Positions 1-5,611 of a stretch of 5,728 bases of DNA are shown piece after piece; the first letter of the stretch is position 1, and each line of letters starts with the position of its first letter. The notes under the pieces were generated by a model. It was given only the letters and a program-made list of their open reading frames with translations, searched no databases and was not told the DNA's origin. The position numbers and the translations under genes are program-made. The DNA comes from Acidobacteriaceae bacterium (GTDB lineage Bacteria; Acidobacteriota; Terriglobia; Bryobacterales; Bryobacteraceae). The DNA is taken from assembly GCA_019245255.1 (NCBI GenBank), contig JAFARV010000737.1, forward strand, positions 1-5,728. Reading direction: 5' to 3'.

Positions 1-1267
1 GTGGCATGGGGTTCATCTGAGAGTCGCAATAGAACGGAACGGCCGAGTTCTTACCCGACTCAACGAACGGGTTGTAAATGGTATTCGGCGTGATGGCGGT
101 CTTGGTAGCGTTTACTGTTCCAACAAGCTCGGGGCTAACAGTTCCGCTGAAGTCGCCAGCCAATTCCTGCGCAGTCGGAACGACGACGTAACTGTTGGCC
201 GGCGTCGAGTAGCGCCACCCTTCATATCCGAAGTAGAAGAAAGTCTTGTCACGAAAGATAGGCCCGCCCAACGTCGCTCCGAATTCATTTTCCGAATAGT
301 TAGTAGGGGAGGTCCCGGTATCAGAAAGCGTTGTAGCCGCTTGGGCCGCGGTGATGGTTCCCGCCCTGACCTGACTCGCCAACTTATTAGCCAGGGAAGT
401 GCAGGTTGCGGGCGTGCAGAATCCCTTGAAAGGATCACGTGCGTCGAATATATTGCTGCGTGCAAACTCCCAGGCATCACCGTGGAACTGATTGGTACCG
501 GATTTCGTGACGATGTTGACAACAGAGCCGAGGACGTTTCCGTATTGCGCGTCGTTGTTGTGTGACTGAACTTTGAATTCCTGGATGGTGTCTGCGATGG
601 GAGGAATGGCCCAACTGCCGCCGCGGTCGTCCGTGTTAATGATTCCGTCCATGTAATAGGCATTGGACCGGTTGCCCGCTCCGTTTACTGAGGGCCGGTA
701 AATGGTGGAGCCGGGAATGGCAATGTTGCCGCCGTCAGCACCGCCGGCGCCATTGCCGCCTTGGGCGGTATTTATCGGATTGACGCCGGGCTGAAGAATG
801 AGTAATTCGGTAAAGTTTCTACCATTCAGGGGAAGTTCGTGGACCGCGGTCTCGTCCAGTGTCGTACCCAATTCGGTACTGGCTCTCTGGATCATCACTC
901 CGACAGCGTCGGCACTGACTGTGACAGTCTCAGTTATCGATCCCACTTGCATGGTGATCTTTTGAGTAAGTGTCTGATTAACCTCCAGCGGGAACTCGGG
1001 CAGAGCAACCTTTTTGAACCCATCCTTCTCGACGGTCAGTATGTATTTGCCGGGAAGGAGATTGATGATGGTAAACGAGCCGTCCGAACTCGTTTCCTTC
1101 ACGGAAGGGACGTTGGTCTCCTGGTTGACCGCGGTCACTTTGGCTTCGGGTACTACTGCCCCGGTACTGTCCGTAACCGTTCCGGTTATGGTCGCCGTGG
1201 GCGTTTGCCCAAAGGCTGTCATTGTGAAAGCAAAACTGACAAAAATTGCCGCTACGAGGCGATGCAT
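1..1267 (-). CDS. TonB-dependent receptor, CarboxypepD_reg-like (Oar/SusC-type), N-terminal part
   Basis: Outer-membrane receptor that imports a ligand, here probably an oligosaccharide, using TonB energy. The frame is open from an ATG at 1267 to the window edge, giving 422 residues; such receptors are usually about 1,000-1,200 residues, so the rest of the barrel lies to the left. Residues 1-20 are a signal peptide (MHRLVAAIFVSFAF, cleavage near AFG-Q). Residues about 26-85 form a carboxypeptidase-regulatory-like Ig fold (GTVTDSTGAVVPEAKV, then DGSFTI, then LPGKYILTVEKDGF). ETVTVSA at 113-119 looks like a TonB box. The plug follows, with LPLNGRNFTEL at 145-155, YYMDG at 204-208, IQEFKV at 228-233 and VNIVTKSGTNQFHG at 250-263. 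FGATLGGPIFRDKTFFYFGYEG at the start of the barrel is typical of acidobacterial receptors. The start is supported by AGGAG nine bases upstream. It lies downstream of the GH28-like gene on the same strand but has its own 221-bp leader. The substrate is inferred from neighbours only. Confidence 0.93.
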   Translation of the reverse strand, partial: MHRLVAAIFVSFAFTMTAFGQTPTATITGTVTDSTGAVVPEAKVTAVNQETNVPSVKETSSDGSFTIINLLPGKYILTVEKDGFKKVALPEFPLEVNQTLTQKITMQVGSITETVTVSADAVGVMIQRASTELGTTLDETAVHELPLNGRNFTELLILQPGVNPINTAQGGNGAGGADGGNIAIPGSTIYRPSVNGAGNRSNAYYMDGIINTDDRGGSWAIPPIADTIQEFKVQSHNNDAQYGNVLGSVVNIVTKSGTNQFHGDAWEFARSNIFDARDPFKGFCTPATCTSLANKLASQVRAGTITAAQAATTLSDTGTSPTNYSENEFGATLGGPIFRDKTFFYFGYEGWRYSTPANSYVVVPTAQELAGDFSGTVSPELVGTVNATKTAITPNTIYNPFVESGKNSAVPFYCDSQMNPMP

Positions 1268-1276
1268 GTGCGTAGT

Positions 1277-1281
1277 CTCCT
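1277..1281 (-). promoter_or_regulatory. Ribosome binding site of the TonB-dependent receptor
   Basis: On the minus strand the sequence reads AGGAG followed by nine bases and the ATG at 1267. This is a near-ideal Shine-Dalgarno position and fixes the start. It is also the only ATG that puts a clean signal peptide at the N-terminus. Confidence 0.8.
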
Positions 1282-1306
1282 GAACCTCGAGGGCCACTAA
1301 CCGGCT

Positions 1307-1334
1307 GGTTCGCCCGTTGAACACCTGGCGAACC
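1307..1334 (-). repeat. 8-bp perfect inverted repeat in the receptor leader
   Basis: GGTTCGCC (1307-1314) and GGCGAACC (1327-1334) are exact reverse complements separated by 12 bases. The repeat sits between the candidate receptor promoter and its ribosome binding site, about 25 bases upstream of AGGAG, so it would form a GC-rich hairpin in the 5' UTR. No run of T follows it on the minus strand, so it does not look like a plain intrinsic terminator for the upstream gene. It could be an mRNA-stabilising hairpin or a protein-binding dyad; the sequence does not decide. Confidence 0.5.
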
Positions 1335-1365
1335 CGCGCCTGAAGAGCCCTTACCGAGCGGTTAC

Positions 1366-1394
1366 AACTTAATACTTTTGCGGGAAACTGTCAA
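1366..1394 (-). promoter_or_regulatory. Candidate sigma-70 promoter for the TonB-dependent receptor
   Basis: On the minus strand a perfect -35 box TTGACA (1394-1389) is followed by a 17-base spacer and TAAGTT (1371-1366) as a weak -10 (three of six consensus positions). The predicted transcription start is near 1359, giving a leader of about 90 bases before the ATG. The -35 is strong and the -10 is poor, as expected if an activator or a released repressor controls it. This is a sequence guess without experimental support. Confidence 0.4.
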
Positions 1395-1422
1395 GTCAAA
1401 AATCCAGAACTTTATCGCTACA

Positions 1423-1434
1423 TTTACCGGTAAA
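1423..1434. promoter_or_regulatory. Perfect 12-bp palindrome TTTACCGGTAAA, candidate LacI-family operator
   Basis: TTTACCGGTAAA is a perfect palindrome centred on CG. LacI/GalR regulators typically bind CG-centred dyads of this size, and a LacI-family gene lies in the same window at 4453-5502. The site is about 30 bases upstream of the TTGACA box of the receptor promoter and downstream of the GH28-like stop codon. In E. coli, GntR boxes have TTA/TAA arms, and its recognition helix (recalled as MTVSRFLR) resembles MTVSKALR in this window's regulator. That link is suggestive only. Confidence 0.4.
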
Positions 1435-1488
1435 GCGCAGCTCGCGCGCAGCAGCCCTTTTCAGCATTTGGCTTACACAACGTATGGG

Positions 1489-3000
1489 CTAGAACTGGCG
1501 TTCTTTCACCGACTTCAACTCCGTATCCTGCACGAAAGGGGTGTCATGTGCCCGAAAATCATCCACATCCTTGAGGACGATGGTTGGAATCCCGGCCGCA
1601 TGCTGGCCCGTGGCATTGTCGAACTTGACCCCGGAAACGTGCTCCAGAAGAAATGCCGGACGAAAATCCTCATTGAGGTAACTCACCTGCACGTCGTTGA
1701 GTTGCAGGCCCGTGACGTGGCGAATGAAAAAGCCGTAGGCCGGAATGTCACCGAACATGCGCGGTTCCGGGTACATGGTCTCGTTCTCCGCGGGGTTCAA
1801 AGCAGCCTGCCCCTTGGTCCCGCCACCCCGGTAGTAAATACGAATGTTGCTAAGTTTGACGTCCTGGATGTCATGTCCAGGAATGCCGCTGATGATAGAG
1901 CCAAAGCGCGGGTCAGCATTGTAGACGGTGAAATTGGAAATGCTGATGCGCCGCAGTTCGCCAACCGGAGTGTTCTTTGGAGACCGAAGCCGGCTGCCGA
2001 GGCGGAGGAAGATGGGTGAGTTTGCGATGTCGTGCATGACGATGTTTGAGATGGTCACGTCCTCCAGTTGCCCGCCGTCCACTGTTTCGAGCGCCAAACC
2101 GCGGCAGTACTCAAAGACGCTGTTCGAAATGGCGATTTGCTTGAAGCCTCCGCTTGACTCCGTTCCAAACTTGATGCGGCCAGTAGGTCCGGAGCTATTG
2201 GGTTCGTGAAACAGGGTCCGCTGATAAGTCCCGTCCAGAAAAGTGCCGGGATCGAAGCCGGTTACGTGGCAATTCGTGATGGTTACGTTCTCGACATCGC
2301 GGAAGAAGCCCAAAGAATAATCGGCTTTGAGGCAGATTCCGTCATCGTAAGGGGAATTGACGCTGCAGTTCGAGATGTGAACGTTTCGGCAGGCATCAAT
2401 GTCCATGCCGTCGCGGTTGGTATCGATTTTCACGTTATCGATAGTCAGGTTGTCCACACCCGTTGCCAAAATGCCAAACCAGCCACCCTGCAAAATTGAG
2501 ATGTCCTTGATAGTTACGTTCCGGCTTAGCTTGAGGCAGATTGCCTTGTTGCCAAGCCTGGGCTGCTTCTCCGATCTGGTGAGACCTTTGCCGTAAATCC
2601 GCCCGGGACCTTCGATAGCGACGTTTTCGAGTCCCGCGCCCCACATGAGGCTGTTGTGAAAATGGCTGTGGCCGAAGTCCTGGAAGTGCTCCCAGTCATT
2701 CGGTTCGGGCGCGTCGTAGGCCTCGGGATCGTCGGTGACGAGGATAGTGGAACCTTGCTCCAGGAACAGTGTGACGTTGCTTTTTAAGTGAATGGAACCA
2801 CATAACCAAGTGCCGGCTGGGAAATAAACGGTGCCACCGCCTGCACTGCTGGCGGCATCGATGGCGTTATTAATCGCCGCGCTTGTCAGGTTTTTTCCGT
2901 CTCCGACTGCTCCGTACTGTGTGATGTTGAAAACGACGGAAGCGCCGAGGGCGGGAAATCCCACTGCCGTGAACAGGATTGAAATCAGGGTGGCTTTCAT
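1489..3000 (-). CDS. Secreted GH28-family beta-helix glycoside hydrolase (polygalacturonase-like)
   Basis: Probable extracytoplasmic enzyme of the GH28 superfamily, which hydrolyses galacturonic-acid linkages in pectin or rhamnogalacturonan. From the ATG at 3000 it has 503 residues. Residues 1-20 form a signal peptide (MKATLISILFTAVGFPALGA). FNITQYGAVGDG at 24-35, AINNAID at 42-48 and FPAGTW at 60-65 are the usual N-terminal pectate-lyase-3 motif. Right-handed beta-helix repeats of the type NVTIKDISILQ and NVHISNCSV follow. Likely catalytic aspartates lie in TNRDGMDID (194-202, Asp197) and YDDGICLK (218-225, Asp219/Asp220). The canonical GHG and RIK motifs seem replaced: TGRIKFGTESSGG (273-285) aligns with GHG..IGSE, and RGLALET (300-306) aligns with RGLRIKT. 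The frame extends 22 codons upstream to an ATG at 3066, but only the start at 3000 puts the hydrophobic signal at the N-terminus; none has a clear Shine-Dalgarno. It is divergent from the lyase-family gene. Exact linkage is unknown. Confidence 0.88.
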   Translation of the reverse strand: MKATLISILFTAVGFPALGASVVFNITQYGAVGDGKNLTSAAINNAIDAASSAGGGTVYFPAGTWLCGSIHLKSNVTLFLEQGSTILVTDDPEAYDAPEPNDWEHFQDFGHSHFHNSLMWGAGLENVAIEGPGRIYGKGLTRSEKQPRLGNKAICLKLSRNVTIKDISILQGGWFGILATGVDNLTIDNVKIDTNRDGMDIDACRNVHISNCSVNSPYDDGICLKADYSLGFFRDVENVTITNCHVTGFDPGTFLDGTYQRTLFHEPNSSGPTGRIKFGTESSGGFKQIAISNSVFEYCRGLALETVDGGQLEDVTISNIVMHDIANSPIFLRLGSRLRSPKNTPVGELRRISISNFTVYNADPRFGSIISGIPGHDIQDVKLSNIRIYYRGGGTKGQAALNPAENETMYPEPRMFGDIPAYGFFIRHVTGLQLNDVQVSYLNEDFRPAFLLEHVSGVKFDNATGQHAAGIPTIVLKDVDDFRAHDTPFVQDTELKSVKERQF

Positions 3001-3021
3001 GTGAGTCGATTTATGATTGGG

Positions 3022-3059
3022 CATACACCAGGGATGTTTCAAGTGGAAGCTAGTGTATG
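3022..3059. repeat. 7-bp inverted repeat in the divergent intergenic region
   Basis: CATACAC (3022-3028) and GTGTATG (3053-3059) are exact reverse complements with 24 bases between them. They lie just upstream of the chosen GH28-like start, in the 168-bp region between the two divergent genes, where shared control would be expected. The spacing would suit two half-sites or a leader hairpin. I found no convincing -35/-10 pair for either gene here, and 7 bp is short enough to be chance. Confidence 0.25.
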
Positions 3060-3168
3060 AGACCATTTTTGACGACGTAGATCAGCCTTTCCAAGTCCCG
3101 CCAGAATCCCGCTTCAGTAAGCGTGGAATCGAAGAGGATTTTTAAGGCGTTGCTGGAGATTAGATCTC

Positions 3169-4362
3169 ATGCTTAGCCGCCGCCACATGCTGGCGCTTCC
3201 TCTTGCCGCAATACCCGGCCTATCCGTAATCGACGAACGCTTTGACCTTACGGCTATTGAACGGCCACGAGTTCTCCGGTTAGGGAATCAGTTTCTGCGT
3301 GAGAAACCCATTACGATTACCGCGTCGAGCAGCACACGCAGCGCTGGTGGGAAGCACGACTACTTTTCGGAAGGCGACTATTGGTGGCCTGATCCAAAGA
3401 ATCCGAACGGTCCTTATATCCAGCGGGATGGCGAGACAAATCCGGGTAACTTTGTCGCACATCGCCACGCGCTAATTCGCTTCGGCGTGCAAGCCGGAGC
3501 GCTAAGTGCGGCCTGGGTGTTGACTAAACACCGGAAGTACGCCAAGCATGCTGCGGAACATCTGCGAGCCTGGTTCATCAATCCCGATACGATGATGAAT
3601 CCGAATCTGCAGTTCGCGCAGGCAGTTCATGGCATTACGACTGGAACACGGACCGGCATCATTGACACGCTCCAATTGGTAGATGTCGTTCGCGGGGCGA
3701 AAGCTATCGAGAGTTCCGGGGTACTGTTGGATCAGGAGCAGCGGGCACTGCACAAGTGGTTTGCCGATTATCTGCAGTGGATGACGACTTCAAAGAACGG
3801 CATGGATGAGCGTGACGCAAAAAACAACCACGCGACTTGCTGGGTACTGCAAGCAGCCGTCTTCGCCGGATACGTCAATAATTCCGACATCGAGCAGGAT
3901 TGCCGTCACCGTTTCGAGACCATCTTGCTTCCCGGTCAAATGGCCGCAGACGGCAGCTTCCCTCAGGAACTTCGCCGTACAAAGCCTTACAGTTATTCGC
4001 TTTTCAATCTCGAGGTAATGGCGGGACTCTGCCAAGTGCTGTCAACTGCCAACGATAACTTATGGAACTTCACCCTACCGGACGGACGTTCGATGGCAAA
4101 GGCCGAAGCGTTCATGTTTCCCTTCATCGCCGACAAGAGTAAATGGCCATATCGCCACGATGTCATGTATTACGATCAATGGCCGTTGCGGCAGCAGAGT
4201 CTATTGTTCGCCGGGCTTGCGCTCAAACAGCCTCAATATTTAACTCTGTGGCACAAACTTAATGAAGATCCTACTGTCGAAGAGGCTATACGCAATTATC
4301 CGATTCGACAGCCCGTGCTCTGGATGAATCCTGCAGTTGACCGCAACGTCTCGCTCTCTTGA
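3169..4362 (+). CDS. Exported alginate-lyase-family polysaccharide lyase (PF05426-like)
   Basis: Probable lyase that cleaves a uronic-acid polymer by beta-elimination on an (alpha/alpha) toroid fold; relatives fall in PL5 (alginate) and PL38 (glucuronan/alginate), so the substrate is open. It has 397 residues, close to full family length. The N-terminus MLSRRHMLALPLAAIPG has a twin-arginine-like SRRHML motif with a short hydrophobic stretch, suggesting Tat export. Family signatures appear in order: HDYFSEGDYWWPDP (63-76), YIQRDGETNP (83-92), MNPNLQFAQAVHG (143-155) with GIIDT (163-167), the catalytic-region NNH at 219-221 after NGMDERDAK, RRTKPYSYSLFNLE (269-282) with candidate catalytic tyrosines, and KWPYRHDVMYYDQWPLRQ (325-342). 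In PL5 enzymes an Asn-His pair and a Tyr serve neutralisation and catalysis, which fits NNH and YSYS. Start support: GGAG at 3155-3158, ten bases upstream of ATG. It is followed 90 bp later by the LacI-type regulator on the same strand. Confidence 0.85.
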   Translation: MLSRRHMLALPLAAIPGLSVIDERFDLTAIERPRVLRLGNQFLREKPITITASSSTRSAGGKHDYFSEGDYWWPDPKNPNGPYIQRDGETNPGNFVAHRHALIRFGVQAGALSAAWVLTKHRKYAKHAAEHLRAWFINPDTMMNPNLQFAQAVHGITTGTRTGIIDTLQLVDVVRGAKAIESSGVLLDQEQRALHKWFADYLQWMTTSKNGMDERDAKNNHATCWVLQAAVFAGYVNNSDIEQDCRHRFETILLPGQMAADGSFPQELRRTKPYSYSLFNLEVMAGLCQVLSTANDNLWNFTLPDGRSMAKAEAFMFPFIADKSKWPYRHDVMYYDQWPLRQQSLLFAGLALKQPQYLTLWHKLNEDPTVEEAIRNYPIRQPVLWMNPAVDRNVSLS

Positions 4363-4389
4363 CCTGAATACTGTAGCGCTATCGGTCAA
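4359..4389. repeat. Inverted repeat overlapping the lyase-family stop codon, enclosing TAGCGCTA
   Basis: TTGACC (4359-4364) and GGTCAA (4384-4389) are exact reverse complements with 19 bases between them, and the loop contains the perfect 8-bp palindrome TAGCGCTA (4374-4381). The left arm overlaps the TGA stop of the lyase-family gene. No T-run follows, so it is not a standard intrinsic terminator. It may be an operator dyad for the downstream regulator gene or chance. Confidence 0.25.
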
Positions 4390-4399
4390 CCCTCGCGCG

Positions 4400-4429
4400 T
4401 TGAGTAGGGCGCCAAACCGGGTGTACACT
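4400..4429 (+). promoter_or_regulatory. Candidate sigma-70 promoter of the LacI-family gene
   Basis: TTGAGT (4400-4405) and TACACT (4424-4429) each match four of six consensus positions and are 18 bases apart, placing a start near 4436 and leaving a leader of under 20 bases before GTG. The -10 box overlaps the perfect palindrome GTGTACAC (4421-4428), which would suit autoregulation. A separate promoter would let the regulator be expressed independently of the lyase-family gene, although read-through across the 90-bp gap is also possible. Confidence 0.4.
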
Positions 4430-4440
4430 GTGAATTCCCG

Positions 4441-4445
4441 AGGAG
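4441..4445 (+). promoter_or_regulatory. Ribosome binding site fixing the GTG start of the LacI-family gene
   Basis: AGGAG ends seven bases before GTG at 4453, an ideal distance. The next in-frame ATG (4465, residue 5) would be 19 bases away, so the GTG start is preferred. Confidence 0.8.
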
Positions 4446-4452
4446 CGCACCC

Positions 4453-5502
4453 GTGGCTGTCCGCATGAAAGATATAGCAGAAGATTTGGGCGTTTCCCTC
4501 ATGACCGTGTCAAAGGCTCTTCGCGGCCATGTGGATATCAGTGAGGACACCAGAGAGCGGATCTTGCGGCGGGCGCGCGAGCTAAACTATCAGCCTAATT
4601 GGGTTGCGCGAAGCCTCGCCACTCGCCGCACCTTCATCGTCGGCCTGGTTATTCCGGACCTGATGCACTCCTTTTTCGCGGAAATTGCCTACGGCCTGAC
4701 CCGTGAACTCGCGCCGTTCGGTTATCAAATCGTCCTTGCGAACTCCGATGAGAACGCTGAAACAGAGCGACGAGAACTTGACCTGCTGATTGCCCGTAAA
4801 ATCGATGGCCTGGTTGTTGCGTCGGCGCAACGCGATTGGCGGCGTGGCATACCCCAAGCGTTAAAGAACATCAGTATTCCTTTTGTCCTGATCGATCGAA
4901 TGCCGTCGGGGCCAAGGATGAACTACGTCGGCACCTGCGATGAGGACTTGGGAATGCTGGCGACGGAGCACCTGATTTCGCAGGGCTGCGTACGTCTCGC
5001 GCACATACACGGACCCGATAATCCGAATAGTTTGGGACGGCTTCGAGGGTTCCAGTCCGCGTTGAAAAAGAACGGAATGAAGAGCCTCCCGCAGTGCGTT
5101 GTTGAGGGCGGCGTCAAAGACGAAGACGGCTACGAAGCTATGCAGCAGTTACTTCGGCTAAAAACTCCACCCGACGGAGTCTTCTGCTACAACGATCCAG
5201 TGGCGGCCGGAGCCATCAAAGCAGTTTTGGAAAGCGGGCGTGGCATTCCCGGCGATATCGCTATAGTGGGCGCCGGCAACGTTCATTATTCCGATCTGTT
5301 ACGCGTTCCACTATCGACAATTGACCAACGGGCGAGTGAAATTGGCGAGCAGGCGGCTCGCATTCTTGTCGAGTGCATGCGGACAAAGAGTGCTCCGTCG
5401 CCCAAATGCGTGCTGATTCCCCCTCGCCTGATCATTCGCGATTCCAGCAGGCGAAGCGACTTCTCGAATTTGGGTCAGCGCACGGCCATGCGCGCACGGT
5501 AA
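4453..5502 (+). CDS. LacI/GalR-family transcriptional regulator
   Basis: Sugar-responsive DNA-binding regulator acting in the cytoplasm, probably controlling this locus. It has 349 residues, the normal family length. The N-terminal helix-turn-helix is MKDIAEDLGVSLMTVSKALRG (residues 5-25), with recognition helix LMTVSKALR. The hinge helix YQPNWVARSLATRRT (46-60) carries the family's PN..AR.L motif, so it should bind a CG-centred dyad by minor-groove intercalation. The effector domain begins FIVGLVIPDLMHSFF (61-75) and contains RKIDGLVV (115-122), FCYNDPVAAGAIKAV (244-258), STID (288-291) and the typical ending LIPPRLIIRDSS (321-332). The final residues, about 333-349, are variable. It starts at GTG with AGGAG seven bases upstream and is convergent with the right-edge gene. 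The bound sugar cannot be read from the sequence; a uronate or a pectin/glucuronan oligomer is inferred from neighbours. Confidence 0.95.
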   Translation: MAVRMKDIAEDLGVSLMTVSKALRGHVDISEDTRERILRRARELNYQPNWVARSLATRRTFIVGLVIPDLMHSFFAEIAYGLTRELAPFGYQIVLANSDENAETERRELDLLIARKIDGLVVASAQRDWRRGIPQALKNISIPFVLIDRMPSGPRMNYVGTCDEDLGMLATEHLISQGCVRLAHIHGPDNPNSLGRLRGFQSALKKNGMKSLPQCVVEGGVKDEDGYEAMQQLLRLKTPPDGVFCYNDPVAAGAIKAVLESGRGIPGDIAIVGAGNVHYSDLLRVPLSTIDQRASEIGEQAARILVECMRTKSAPSPKCVLIPPRLIIRDSSRRSDFSNLGQRTAMRAR

Positions 5503-5581
5503 TTCTGTCCGCCGTTTTGCTCGAATGGTGACGGTCTCACCTTTTGCTGTGGAGAACGTGAGGACGGAGCCGCTCAGCACC

Positions 5582-5611
5582 GAACCCTGCAGCTGCTCAG
5601 GTTCTTAGTTT
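5582..5611 (+). terminator. Possible intrinsic terminator of the LacI-family gene
   Basis: GAACCCTG (5582-5589) can pair with CAGGTTC (5598-5604) as a seven-pair stem with one bulged C and an eight-base loop, followed by TTAGTTT (5605-5611). It lies 80 bases after the regulator stop and overlaps the stop codon of the convergent right-edge gene. The stem is short and the T-tract is interrupted, so this is weak. Confidence 0.3.

Noticed and set aside
112..663. Minus-strand open frame of 183 codons inside the receptor gene
   Set aside because: It is another frame of the same strand as the receptor, is rich in Ser/Arg/Thr without motifs, and the receptor frame is continuous with clear plug and barrel motifs.
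695..702. CCGGTAAA inside the receptor gene as a second operator copy
   Set aside because: Only one arm matches the palindrome, and it falls in ordinary coding sequence for the conserved IYRPSVNG segment; chance is likely.
1174..1188. TAACCG-TTC-CGGTTA inverted repeat near the start of the receptor gene
   Set aside because: It encodes the conserved TGTVT motif of the regulatory-like domain, so the repeat is explained by codon choice.
1378..2019. Plus-strand open frame of 213 codons antisense to the GH28-like gene
   Set aside because: It lies opposite a gene with clear family motifs, has no recognisable domain or signal, and begins at a non-ATG codon inside the intergenic region; it is a shadow frame.
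2145..2190. RIK tripeptide at residues 275-277 of the GH28-like protein read as the canonical GH28 RIK motif
   Set aside because: By flanking sequence (FGTESSGGFKQI) this segment aligns with the GHG..IGSE element; the true RIK position follows RGL and reads ALE, so the match looks coincidental.
3110..3123. CGCTT-CAGT-AAGCG small hairpin upstream of the lyase-family gene
   Set aside because: A five-pair stem with no further context is expected by chance in a region of this size.
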